Source: Streptomyces sioyaensis
GTDB lineage: Bacteria > Actinomycetota > Actinomycetes > Streptomycetales > Streptomycetaceae
Direction: 5' to 3'
Length of the DNA: 44,588 nt
NCBI RefSeq assembly: GCF_004122735.1
Contig: NZ_SDIF01000053.1
Location: 1-44,588, forward strand
The notes under the pieces are model-generated. The model ran no database searches and was not told where the DNA came from. It saw nothing but the letters and a program-made list of their open reading frames with translations. Position 1 is the stretch's first letter. Every line of letters begins with the position of its first letter. Of the stretch, positions 1-7,792 are shown piece by piece. Position numbers and translations under genes: made by a program.

Positions 1-876
1 CCCTCCCCTTCCCCGACCCGCGCCGCGGCTGCCTCCGCTCCCTCCTCCCCGGGGCTTCCCCTGCTCCGGGGGCCCGAGGTCACGGTCCTGACGGCGGTCG
101 ACGATCTCGTGTCGGACTGGGCCCGGACGATGGGCGCCGAACCGGTCGGGCTGCCCGCCATGGTGGAGGCGCGGGATCTGGCGAAGATCGACTACTTCAC
201 CAACTTCCCGCACCTCGCCCATGCCGTCGCCACGCTCGCCCCGACGGCCGCCGACACGTTCGCCGACGGCGGCATCCGCCAGGAACACCTCCGGCCGACC
301 TCCCTGGTGCTGCCGTCCGCCGCCTGCTACGGCGCGTACTTCGCCCACAGCGGCACCCGGCTCGACGAGCCGGTGCTGCTGACCACCCGCGCCCTGTGCT
401 CGCGGGCGGAGTCGTACTACGAGTCGCTGCGCAGGATGCGGACGTTCCAGATGCGCGAGGTCATCCACATCGGGACCCAGGACAGCGCCGAGGAGTTCGC
501 GCGGCGCAGCAAGGAGTGGCTGACCGCGGTGGTGAGCCGGCTGGACGTGGACGCCCAACTGCAGCCCGCCTCCGACCCCTTCTTCGACGCCGAAGGGGCC
601 CGGGCCATGATGCAGCGCCTGTCGAAGGTCAAGGAGGAACTCGTCTACGGGGGCGACCTGGCGGTGTCCTCGGTCAATCTGCACCGCAACTTCTTCGGGG
701 AGCGCTGCGACATCCGCGGCCCGGAGGGTGAGTTCGCCTACTCCGCGTGTTTCGGCGCGGGCCTGGAGCGCTGGACCCACATGCTGCTGACGGCGTACCG
801 GGGCGACGCGGACGTGGCCGTGCGCGCACTGCGCCGGGCCGGCTCCGAGGCGGCGACCGTCGGCACAGGGTCGTGA
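1..876 (+). CDS. Amino acid:[carrier protein] ligase, class II aaRS-like (5' partial)
   Basis: The frame is open to the left edge, and homologous-looking sequence starts well upstream of the first possible GTG at 109, so the gene is cut by the window. The product resembles the catalytic core of seryl-tRNA synthetase without an anticodon-binding arm, as in amino acid:[carrier protein] ligases. These activate a small amino acid as adenylate and load it on a phosphopantetheine arm. Visible features are the FTNFPHLAHAV segment, AACYGAYFAHSG, a motif-2-like REVIHIGT stretch, SSVNLHRNFFGERCDI, and a motif-3-like ACFGAGLERW near the C-terminus. The stop overlaps the thioesterase start. A carrier protein and a PPTase lie in the same cluster, which fits this role. 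The amino acid used cannot be read from the sequence. The family call is firm; carrier-protein loading rather than tRNA charging is inferred from the missing arm and the context. Confidence 0.78.
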   Translation, partial: PSPSPTRAAAASAPSSPGLPLLRGPEVTVLTAVDDLVSDWARTMGAEPVGLPAMVEARDLAKIDYFTNFPHLAHAVATLAPTAADTFADGGIRQEHLRPTSLVLPSAACYGAYFAHSGTRLDEPVLLTTRALCSRAESYYESLRRMRTFQMREVIHIGTQDSAEEFARRSKEWLTAVVSRLDVDAQLQPASDPFFDAEGARAMMQRLSKVKEELVYGGDLAVSSVNLHRNFFGERCDIRGPEGEFAYSACFGAGLERWTHMLLTAYRGDADVAVRALRRAGSEAATVGTGS

Positions 877-1592
877 TGACCCCGACTCCCCTGCTGCTTC
901 TGCACCACTCGGGAGGCTCCGCCCAGATCTTCCATGCGCTGATCGACGCGCTGCCGGCCTCCGTCACGCCCCTGGCCTGGGAGTTGCCGGGCCGGGGGCG
1001 GAGGTGGCGCGAGCCCGTCGTCACCACGGTCGAGGAGGCCGTCAACGATCTGGTGTGCCACACCGCGGAGTTCACCCAGGACTTCGCCGTCCTCGGCCAC
1101 AGCCTGGGCGCGTACCTGGGGCTGGCGCTCGCCGCCCGGCTCGACGAGGAGCCCGGCGGCGTGCGCTGCACCACCCTCTTCGCCTCCGCCAACGCGGCGC
1201 CGTGCACGGCCGTCCTGCCGTACCCGCGGTCGCCGCTGCTGGCGAGCGACGACGAGATCTTCGAGGTGGCCCGGCAGGCCGGTGGCGGCATCGACGCGCG
1301 GATCCGGGAGCATCCCATGCTCGGCCCGTGGACCGCGGACCTGCTGCGCGCGGACTTCTCCCTGACCGACACCTTCCTGCGGCGGCATCGCGCGGCCGTC
1401 ACGCACGCGGACCTCGTCACCCTGTGCGGAACGGAGGACATCTTCCCACCGGACCGGTTGACGGCATGGAGCTCCAGCACCACCGGACGCCACGAGCTCC
1501 TGACGTACCCGGGCGGCCACTTCTACCTGGAGCAGCAGGGGCAGCAGCTGGCGACCGCCATCGCCGCACGCATCTCACCGGTACGCCGATAG
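876..1592 (+). CDS. Type II thioesterase (alpha/beta hydrolase)
   Basis: A 238-residue hydrolase of the RifR/TEII type, which normally removes wrong or stalled acyl or aminoacyl groups from carrier proteins. The nucleophile is Ser76 in GHSLG, with Asp188 (GTEDIFPP) and His215 (GGHFYL) completing the triad. The N-terminus LLLLHHSGGS carries the usual oxyanion region. The start is ATG 876, or GTG 873 directly before it; both overlap the stop of the ligase gene, so translation is coupled. Length is normal for the family. Its pairing with an aminoacyl-carrier-protein ligase suggests it edits that carrier protein, which is inference. Confidence 0.88.
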   Translation: MTPTPLLLLHHSGGSAQIFHALIDALPASVTPLAWELPGRGRRWREPVVTTVEEAVNDLVCHTAEFTQDFAVLGHSLGAYLGLALAARLDEEPGGVRCTTLFASANAAPCTAVLPYPRSPLLASDDEIFEVARQAGGGIDARIREHPMLGPWTADLLRADFSLTDTFLRRHRAAVTHADLVTLCGTEDIFPPDRLTAWSSSTTGRHELLTYPGGHFYLEQQGQQLATAIAARISPVRR

Positions 1593-1600
1593 GAATCCCT

Positions 1601-2143
1601 ATGCACAGTCAGACAGCCCTCGCACCACGGCGAGAAGAGACCTGTCCGGATCTCCCCACCGCGGAAGCCGCCTCGCACGAGGACTGGGACACGGCGTTCG
1701 CCCGGGTCTCCGCCTTGTCCAAGCGTGAGTCGGAGGTCTTCCGCGCGCTGGGCGAGGGCGCCTCGAACCGTACGATCTCCGATCGGCTCGCCATCACGGA
1801 ACGCACCGTGAAGGCCCATGTGGCCCAGATCCTGACCAAACTGCGGGTCGAGTCCCGCTTACAGGCCGGCATCATCGCCTTCGCCTGGACCATGCCCGCG
1901 GCCGCCGGCGACGGCCCGCCCTTCCGCCCGATGCCCGTCACTCCCTGCACCACGGGCGGCCACCGGCACCGCTCACTCGACCCCGAGCAGGCGCAGCACC
2001 GCGGTGACCGCGGCAGCGGCCAGTACCACCGCCAGGAACGGCACTTTGCGCCAGGCGAGCACCCCCGCCACCGCGACCCCGACCGGCCGGGCGATGCCGG
2101 CGGCCCCGTGCCCCTGCGTGAGCGCGGTCGTGGCCACCAGTGA
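1601..2143 (+). CDS. Small LuxR-type HTH regulator
   Basis: The protein has 180 residues. Residues about 37-95 are a clear GerE/LuxR helix-turn-helix: LSKRESEVFRALGEGASN, ISDRLAITERTVKAHV, and ILTKLRVESRLQA. No receiver or ligand-binding domain precedes it; the first 36 residues are unstructured in appearance. It starts 8 bp after the thioesterase gene with AGGAAT upstream of ATG 1601, so it is the third gene of that operon. It may be a pathway-specific activator. The last third, after about residue 120, is Arg/His/Gly-rich and lies antisense to azlD with a 171-bp overlap. That tail probably reflects loss of an earlier stop rather than a functional domain. Confidence 0.75.
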   Translation: MHSQTALAPRREETCPDLPTAEAASHEDWDTAFARVSALSKRESEVFRALGEGASNRTISDRLAITERTVKAHVAQILTKLRVESRLQAGIIAFAWTMPAAAGDGPPFRPMPVTPCTTGGHRHRSLDPEQAQHRGDRGSGQYHRQERHFAPGEHPRHRDPDRPGDAGGPVPLRERGRGHQ

Positions 2144-2308
2144 GGCCAGCAGCACAACCGCGGACGTCTCCATCAGCCGCTCGGCGCGCGGCGGGAAGGT
2201 CAGGCGGGAGCGCAACAGCGGGCCCGCGAGCCGGAATCCGTACGTCCCCGCGGCGAGCACCAGCATCGCGACGATGAGGGTGACCGGACTGTGCATCGCA
2301 GGGTTCAT
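1973..2308 (-). CDS. azlD: AzlD-type branched-chain amino acid transport subunit
   Basis: A 111-residue hydrophobic protein with about four membrane segments, of the usual AzlD length. It is the small subunit of the AzlC/AzlD exporter family for branched-chain amino acids and their analogues. Its start overlaps the azlC stop by 4 bp (ATGA), so the two are coupled. Its 3' end overlaps the convergent LuxR-type gene by 171 bp. Its position beside a branched-chain aminotransferase operon is suggestive, but a role in the cluster is not shown. Confidence 0.85.
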   Translation of the reverse strand: MNPAMHSPVTLIVAMLVLAAGTYGFRLAGPLLRSRLTFPPRAERLMETSAVVLLASLVATTALTQGHGAAGIARPVGVAVAGVLAWRKVPFLAVVLAAAAVTAVLRLLGVE

Positions 2309-2985
2309 CGCGGGGCCTTCTCCCGTACCAGGGTGAGCGACAGTCCGGCCAGCGCGAGCAGTACGGGAAGACCGGCGGGCAGAAAGGGGACGGCGGCGAG
2401 CGCGAGGGCCGAACCGGCCAGGGCGGCCCGCCGCTTGTCGCTGTCCGCGCGCAGCGCCGGGAGGATCAGGGCCAGCAGGATGGCCGGGAACATCGCGTCG
2501 AGACCGAAGGCGTCGGTGTCGTCGATGACGGTGCCGGCCAGGCCACCGATCGTGGCGCCGACCGGCCAGCAGACCACGATGCCCAGGCCACAGGCCCAGT
2601 AGGCGGCGCGCGCCCGGGCGGTGTCCTTCTGGGCCAGGGCGAAGACGACCGTCTCGTCATTCATCAGGTGGGTACCGAGGAAGCGCCACGCGCCGCGGCC
2701 GAGCACGTCGGGCACCGCCAGCCCGAAGGGCAGATGCCGGACATTGACCAGGAGTCCGGCGAGGACCGCGGCCACCGGGCTGCCGCCGGCCGCGATGATC
2801 CCGATGAACAGGAACTCCGACGACGCGGCAACCACCAGCAGGCCCAGTACCACCGGGAACCAGAGGGGGAAGCCGGAGGCCACCGCGATCGCCCCGTAGG
2901 AGAGGCCGATGACGCCGACGGCCAGGCAGACGAGCGCGATGTCGCGCAGCAGCGCCCGGTCGAGCGTTCTCCATAACGAACTCAT
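2305..2985 (-). CDS. azlC: AzlC-type branched-chain amino acid permease
   Basis: A 226-residue AzlC/YgaZ-family membrane protein. It has the family-typical N-terminal GVIGLSYGAIAVASGF segment, the ASSEFLFIGIIAAGGSP stretch and the NVRHLPFGLA signature, plus a run of C-terminal hydrophobic helices. It is expected to export branched-chain amino acids with AzlD. It is divergent from an XRE-cupin regulator, with a 66-bp gap that holds a palindrome. This regulator-azlCD layout is common, and regulation by the neighbour is likely. Confidence 0.88.
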   Translation of the reverse strand: MSSLWRTLDRALLRDIALVCLAVGVIGLSYGAIAVASGFPLWFPVVLGLLVVAASSEFLFIGIIAAGGSPVAAVLAGLLVNVRHLPFGLAVPDVLGRGAWRFLGTHLMNDETVVFALAQKDTARARAAYWACGLGIVVCWPVGATIGGLAGTVIDDTDAFGLDAMFPAILLALILPALRADSDKRRAALAGSALALAAVPFLPAGLPVLLALAGLSLTLVREKAPR

Positions 2986-3012
2986 GGCCGATATGATGAA
3001 CAGACCGGGTAG

Positions 3013-3030
3013 TGTTCGTCAAGGCGAACA
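3013..3030. promoter_or_regulatory. Palindrome in azlC / XRE divergent promoter
   Basis: TGTTCG and CGAACA form perfect 6-bp arms around a 6-bp spacer. The site lies 28 bp before azlC and 22 bp before the XRE-cupin gene. A further half-like element, GCGAAC, follows at 3043-3048. It is a good candidate operator for the adjacent regulator, controlling both directions. Binding is inferred from symmetry and place only. Confidence 0.5.
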
Positions 3031-3051
3031 AATGACTTCTGGAGCGAACGC

Positions 3052-3621
3052 ATGGCGTCTGCAGGCAACCCCTCGAAGCCCCCCTTGCACTCCATCGCCG
3101 CCACCCTGCGCCGGGGCCGCCAGGCCGCGGGGCTCTCCCTGACCGAGCTCGCACATCGAGCGGGCATCGCGAAATCCACCCTGTCCCAGCTGGAGGCCGG
3201 GCAGGGAAATCCCAGCCTGGAGACGCTGTGGGCGCTGTGCACGGCCCTCGACCTGCCGTTCTCCCGGCTGCTCGATCCGCCCCGGCCCCGGATCCAGGTG
3301 ATCAGGGCGGACCAGGGCCAGGCGGTCACCTCGGCCTGGGCCGACTACCGCGCCACCCTGCTCTCCGCCTGCCCGCCCGGCGCCCGCCGCGACCTCTACC
3401 GCGTCGACGCCGAACCGGGCACCCCGCGCACCTCCGCCCCGCACACGCCCGGCACCGTCGAACACGTCCTGCTCACCGCCGGCCGGGCCCTGGTCGGCCC
3501 GGCCGACGACCCCGTGGAGCTGAACCCGGGTGACTACGTGACCTACCCGGCCGACCAGCCGCACGTCTTCGAGGCGCGGGAACCGGCGACCCGGGCGCTC
3601 CTCGCGTCCGAGTACTCCTGA
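3052..3621 (+). CDS. XRE-family regulator with C-terminal cupin domain
   Basis: The protein has 189 residues. Residues about 14-70 form an XRE helix-turn-helix (LRRGRQAAGLSLTELAHRAG, IAKSTLSQLEAGQGNPSLETLWAL). Residues about 115-185 form a cupin (VEHVLLTAGRALVGP, LNPGDYVTYPADQPHVFEA), which in this family binds a small effector. It is divergent from azlCD and probably represses it until an amino acid or analogue accumulates. The start ATG 3052 is preceded by GGAGCG. It converges with fabG with a 7-bp gap. Confidence 0.88.
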   Translation: MASAGNPSKPPLHSIAATLRRGRQAAGLSLTELAHRAGIAKSTLSQLEAGQGNPSLETLWALCTALDLPFSRLLDPPRPRIQVIRADQGQAVTSAWADYRATLLSACPPGARRDLYRVDAEPGTPRTSAPHTPGTVEHVLLTAGRALVGPADDPVELNPGDYVTYPADQPHVFEAREPATRALLASEYS

Positions 3622-3628
3622 CGCACCC

Positions 3629-4333
3629 TCAGTGCCCCATGCCCAGACCGCCGTCCACCGGGATCACGGCCCCGGTGATGTACGCGGCCTCCTCGGAGGC
3701 GAGGAAGCGTACGGCCGCGGCGACCTCCGCCGCCTCCGCGCAGCGGCCCAGCGGAACCTGCCCGAGGACCCGGGCCCGTTGTGCCTCGCTGAGCGCCTGG
3801 GTCATGTCGGTGTCGACGAACCCCGGCGCGACCACATTGCAGGTGATGTCACGCGAGCCGAGCTCCCTGGCCAGGGACCGCGCCAGACCGACCAGTCCGG
3901 CCTTGGACGCGGCGTAGTTGGCCTGCCCCGCGGACCCGTACAACCCCATCGCCGAGGAGACGAGGACGATCCGTCCCCCTCCCGCCCGCATCATGCCTCC
4001 GGCGGCCTGCCGTACGAGGCGGAAGGCGCCGGTGAGATTGGTGTCGAGGACCGCGCTGAAGTCGTCCTCGGACATGCGGGCCAGCAAGCGGTCCCTGGTG
4101 ATGCCCGCGTTGGCCACCACGACCTGGACGGGACCGTGTTCCCGCACCACCTCCTTGCAGGCCCGTTCGACCTGCCCGGCGTCGGTGACGTCGCAGCGGA
4201 CGGCGAACAGGCCCTCCGGGGGCTCGCCCGAACGACAGGTGACGGCCACCTTGTCGCCGGCCTCGGCGAACGCCCGGGCCACGGCGAGACCGATGCCACG
4301 GTTGCCTCCGGAGACGAGAACTGAGCGGTTCAA
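3629..4333 (-). CDS. fabG: 3-oxoacyl-ACP reductase (SDR)
   Basis: A short-chain dehydrogenase of about 234 residues that should reduce 3-ketoacyl-ACP with NADPH. It has a Rossmann motif GGNRGIG at residues 9-15, NAG, and the catalytic Ser127, Tyr140 and Lys144 (YAASK). PGFVDTDMT and the terminal VDGGLGMGH are typical of FabG. I chose the TTG at 4333 because GGAAAGG lies 8 bp upstream and the protein then begins MNRSVLVSGG. An ATG at 4390 would add 19 residues foreign to the family. It is the last gene of the KAS III operon. With no dehydratase or enoyl reductase nearby, it is the only reductive step of chain extension encoded here. Confidence 0.88.
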   Translation of the reverse strand: MNRSVLVSGGNRGIGLAVARAFAEAGDKVAVTCRSGEPPEGLFAVRCDVTDAGQVERACKEVVREHGPVQVVVANAGITRDRLLARMSEDDFSAVLDTNLTGAFRLVRQAAGGMMRAGGGRIVLVSSAMGLYGSAGQANYAASKAGLVGLARSLARELGSRDITCNVVAPGFVDTDMTQALSEAQRARVLGQVPLGRCAEAAEVAAAVRFLASEEAAYITGAVIPVDGGLGMGH

Positions 4334-4414
4334 CGGGCGGACCTTTCCGGAACGTCGGGGAGGGAGTGCACGGGGCGGTGCACGGAGCATGCTCTGCGGG
4401 GCTAGAAGGGCCGG

Positions 4415-5497
4415 TCAGGCCATCTTGTGGAGCCATCCGTGCCGGTCGGGGCGCTCGCCGGACTGAATGCCCATCAGCTCCTCGCGCAGCCGCAGGGTGA
4501 CCGGACCGGGCCTGCCGTCGCCCATCAGCCACTCCCCCTGCGCGCTCCTGGCCCGCCCCACCGGGGTGATCATCGACGAGGTGCCGCAGGAGAAGACCTC
4601 CGTCAGGCGGCCCGAGGCCGCGTCCGCCCGCCACTGCTCGACACTCACGCGGCCTTCCTCCGCGGTCAGACCGAGATCCCGGGCGAGGGTGAGGACGGAG
4701 TCCCGGGTGACGCCGGACAGCAGCGTGCCGGTCAGTTCGGGCGTCACCAGCCGGTCGCCGTGCACGAAGAACATGTTGCTGGTGCCCATTTCGTCGACCC
4801 AGCGCCGCTCCTTCGAGTCCAGCCAGACGACCTGGTCACAGCCCTGCTCAGCGGCCTGCCGCTGCGCGACGAGGGTGCCCGCGTAGTTGCCCCCGCACTT
4901 GGCGGCCCCGGTACCGCCGTCGGCGGCCCGGCTGTAGTCGGTCGTGATCCAGACCGACACCGGCTCGACCCCGCCCTTGAAGTACGCGCCGGCCGGACAG
5001 GCGATCACGGTGAAGAGGTAGGAGTCCGAAGCGTCGTAGAACCCGAGCGAACGCTGGGTGGCAATCATGAACGGCCGCAGATAGAGGCTGTTCCCGTGCC
5101 CGCTCGGCACCCAGTCCCGGTCGGCGTCGAGCAGCAGCCGCAGCGCCTCCAGGAACGTCTCCTCGGGCAGCGCGGGCATCGCCATCCGTACGGCCGAACT
5201 GTTCAGCCGGGCGGCATTGGCGTCGGGGCGGAACGAGACGATCGACCCGTCCTCGCGCCGGTAGGCCTTCAGCCCCTCGAAGATCTCCTGGCCGTAGTGG
5301 AAGACCTGCGTGGCGGGATCCAGCGCCAGCGGTCCGTACGGGCCGAGCAGCGCGTCGTGCCAGCCCCGCTCCCTGGTCCACTTGATGGTCACCATGTGGT
5401 CCGTGAGGACCTGACCGAAGACCGGATCGGTCAGCAGCCGGGCGCGTTCGGCGTCCGGGGTACCGGCGACACGCCGATCCGAGAATTCCAGGCTCAT
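4415..5497 (-). CDS. ilvE: Branched-chain amino acid aminotransferase
   Basis: A class IV PLP aminotransferase of 360 residues. It interconverts Val/Leu/Ile with their 2-oxo acids. The PLP lysine is Lys200 in GAAKCGGNYA, and other family marks are FHYGQEIFEGLKAYR, SLYLRPF, and DEMGTSNMFF. The start ATG 5497 has GGAG 7 bp upstream; an ATG at 5521 would add 8 residues. A second, cluster-borne copy of a housekeeping enzyme suggests supply of branched 2-oxo acids, hence branched acyl-CoA starters, or a transamination step in the pathway. The choice between these is open. Confidence 0.88.
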   Translation of the reverse strand: MSLEFSDRRVAGTPDAERARLLTDPVFGQVLTDHMVTIKWTRERGWHDALLGPYGPLALDPATQVFHYGQEIFEGLKAYRREDGSIVSFRPDANAARLNSSAVRMAMPALPEETFLEALRLLLDADRDWVPSGHGNSLYLRPFMIATQRSLGFYDASDSYLFTVIACPAGAYFKGGVEPVSVWITTDYSRAADGGTGAAKCGGNYAGTLVAQRQAAEQGCDQVVWLDSKERRWVDEMGTSNMFFVHGDRLVTPELTGTLLSGVTRDSVLTLARDLGLTAEEGRVSVEQWRADAASGRLTEVFSCGTSSMITPVGRARSAQGEWLMGDGRPGPVTLRLREELMGIQSGERPDRHGWLHKMA

Positions 5498-5548
5498 GCG
5501 GCACTCCAAAGGTCGGTTCATGCGGTAAGGGACGTAAGACAGCGCGCG

Positions 5549-7132
5549 TCACAGCGGCGGGTTGCCGTGCTTGCGCGGGGGGAGTTCGGCGCGTTTGGTG
5601 CACAGCATCGCCAGGGAGCGGATGAGCACCTCGCGGGTCGCGGCGGGGTCGATGACGTCGTCGACCAGGCCGCGCTCGGCCGCGTAATACGGGTGCATCA
5701 GCGCGGACTTGTACTCCTCGACCATGCGCACCCGCATCGCCTCGGGGTCGGCGGCCTCGGCGATCTGCTTGCGGAAGATGACACCGGCGGCACCCTCGGC
5801 GCCCATCACCGCGATCTCGTTCGTCGGCCAGGCGTAGGTCAGGTCCGCGCCGATGGACCGGGAGTCCATGACGATGTAGGCGCCGCCGTACGCCTTGCGG
5901 AGAACGAGCGAGATCCTCGGCACCGTGGCGTTGCAGTACGCATACAGTAGCTTGGCGCCGTGCCGGATGATCCCGCCGTGCTCCTGGTCGACGCCCGGCA
6001 GGAAGCCCGGCACGTCGACGAGCGTCACCAGGGGGATGTTGAAGGCGTCGCACATCTGCACAAAGCGGGCGGCCTTCTCGCTGGCCCGTGCGTCGAGGAC
6101 TCCGGCGAGGAACTGCGGCTGGTTGGCGATGACGCCGACGGTCCGGCCACCCAGCCGTGCGAGGCAGCACAGCACGTTGGTCGCCCAGCGCTCGTGGACC
6201 TCCAGGTACTCGCCGTCGTCGACGATCTCCTCGATGACCGCGCGCATGTCGTACGGCAACCGGCCGTTGGCCGGGACCAGGTCGAGCAGGGCATCGCAGC
6301 GGCGGCCGGCGGGATCCTCGGAGTCGTCGGCCGGGGGGTTCTCCTGGCTGTTCCGCGGCAGCAGCGAGAGCAGGTAGCGCACCTCGGCGAGGCAGGTCTC
6401 CTCGTCGTCGTAGGCGAAGTGGCACACGCCGGACGCTTCCGCGTGGACGTCCGCGCCGCCCAGACCGTTGTGGCTGATCTCCTCGCCGGTCACCGCCTTG
6501 ACCACGTCCGGGCCGGTGATGAACATCTGCGAGGTGTCCCGGACCATGAACACGAAGTCCGTCAGCGCGGGGCTGTAGGCCGCGCCGCCCGCGCACGGGC
6601 CCAGCATCACGCTGATCTGCGGGATGATGCCGGACGCCTTGGCGTGCCGCTGGAAGATGCCGCCGTACCCGGCCAGCGCGCTCACGCCCTCCTGGATGCG
6701 GGCCCCGGCCCCGTCGTTCAGCGACACCAGCGGGGCACCGGCCGCGAGGGCCAGGTCCATGACCTTGTGGATCTTCGTGGCGTGGGCCTCGCCCAGCGCG
6801 CCGCCGAAGATCCGGAAGTCGTGCGCGTAGACGAAGACCGTGCGGCCCTCGACCGCGCCCCAGCCCGTGATCACACCGTCGGTGTACGGCCGCTTCGCCT
6901 CCAGGCCGAACCCGGTCGCCCGGTGCCGGCGCAACTGCTCGACCTCGTGGAACGACCCCGCGTCCAGCAGCAGTTCGATGCGCTCGCGCGCGGTCAGCTT
7001 GCCCTTCGCGTGCTGGGCCTCGGTTGCCCGCCGGCCGGTGCCGCCCCGCGCCCGCTCACGGATCGCGTGCAGCTCGGCCACGCGCCCGTACGCGTCGCCG
7101 GGCTCCCGCGGAGCCACTGGGGAAACCGACAT
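5549..7132 (-). CDS. Acyl-CoA carboxylase beta subunit (carboxyltransferase)
   Basis: A carboxyltransferase of 527 residues, the size of actinobacterial AccB/PccB. It moves CO2 from biotin to an acyl-CoA to make malonyl-, methylmalonyl- or longer extender units. Visible marks are GGAL-EAHATKIHKVMDLA in the N-terminal half, CAGGAAYSPALTDFV, DVPGFLPGVDQEHGG, and the GGAY segment in the C-terminal half. GGAYIVM carries Ile where PccB-type enzymes have Asp (GGAYDVM), which in Streptomyces AccB/PccB widens use to acetyl-CoA. No biotinylated alpha subunit or epsilon subunit is nearby, so it must borrow a housekeeping AccA. It begins 3 bp after the PPTase stop. Confidence 0.88.
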   Translation of the reverse strand: MSVSPVAPREPGDAYGRVAELHAIRERARGGTGRRATEAQHAKGKLTARERIELLLDAGSFHEVEQLRRHRATGFGLEAKRPYTDGVITGWGAVEGRTVFVYAHDFRIFGGALGEAHATKIHKVMDLALAAGAPLVSLNDGAGARIQEGVSALAGYGGIFQRHAKASGIIPQISVMLGPCAGGAAYSPALTDFVFMVRDTSQMFITGPDVVKAVTGEEISHNGLGGADVHAEASGVCHFAYDDEETCLAEVRYLLSLLPRNSQENPPADDSEDPAGRRCDALLDLVPANGRLPYDMRAVIEEIVDDGEYLEVHERWATNVLCCLARLGGRTVGVIANQPQFLAGVLDARASEKAARFVQMCDAFNIPLVTLVDVPGFLPGVDQEHGGIIRHGAKLLYAYCNATVPRISLVLRKAYGGAYIVMDSRSIGADLTYAWPTNEIAVMGAEGAAGVIFRKQIAEAADPEAMRVRMVEEYKSALMHPYYAAERGLVDDVIDPAATREVLIRSLAMLCTKRAELPPRKHGNPPL

Positions 7133-7135
7133 GTC

Positions 7136-7792
7136 CTACCCCCTTGGGTCCATGGCCGGAACGGTGATCGCGGTGACGAGCAGCCCCCCGCGGCAGCTCC
7201 AGCGGCCGGCCAGCTCCGGGCCGGGCACCCCGGCGCGCAGGATGCGGGCACGGAACGTCCCGGACCGGGGCTCGAAGACGAGGGAGGCCTCGTCGAACCG
7301 GAGGGGGGTGTGCGTCAGCGCGTGCCCGACCTTGTAGACGCTCTCCTTGGCGCTGAACAGCAGGCGGTCCCAGCAGACCCCGGGCCGCTGTGCCCGCAGT
7401 GCGGCGAGGTGGACCTCCTCCTGCGGCAGGGCCACCCGCCCCAGCACGCCGTCCGGCAGCGGCAGGTTCGGCTCCGCGTCGATGCCGACCGCGCCGGCGT
7501 GCGCGGTGCGGGCGACGGCGGCGGCACGGTAGCCGTCGCAGTGGGTGATACTCCCGACCACACCGGCCGGCCACTGCGGGGCACCCCGCGGACCGCGGGG
7601 GATCGCGTCGGCCGCGACCCCGAGCCGTTCCAGGGCGCGGTGCGCACAGTGCCGTCCGGTCGTGAACTCCGCGCGGCGGCCCGGCAGGGCGTTGCGCACG
7701 GCGCTCTCCTCGGCCGGATGCAGCGCCGGACCGGGCGGATCACCGACCGCGTCCGACCAGCTGACCGGTTCCGCCACGACGTCCCCGATCAC
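7136..7792 (-). CDS. 4'-phosphopantetheinyl transferase, Sfp type
   Basis: A 218-residue PPTase that attaches the phosphopantetheine arm of CoA to carrier-protein serines. It has GRHCAHRALERLG, the substrate-binding IPRGPRGAPQWPAGVVGSIT region, the metal motif VGIDAEP, and FSAKESVYK. The GTG start at 7792 overlaps the FAH-family stop by 4 bp (GTGA); the longer upstream open frame is antisense noise over that gene. A private PPTase in the operon fits the ACP at 12208-12450 as its substrate. Confidence 0.9.
   Translation of the reverse strand: MIGDVVAEPVSWSDAVGDPPGPALHPAEESAVRNALPGRRAEFTTGRHCAHRALERLGVAADAIPRGPRGAPQWPAGVVGSITHCDGYRAAAVARTAHAGAVGIDAEPNLPLPDGVLGRVALPQEEVHLAALRAQRPGVCWDRLLFSAKESVYKVGHALTHTPLRFDEASLVFEPRSGTFRARILRAGVPGPELAGRWSCRGGLLVTAITVPAMDPRG

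Noticed and set aside
4427..5950. Long open frame on the plus strand across the aminotransferase and carboxylase genes
   Set aside because: It is antisense to two clear enzymes, has no family resemblance, and reflects GC-rich third positions.
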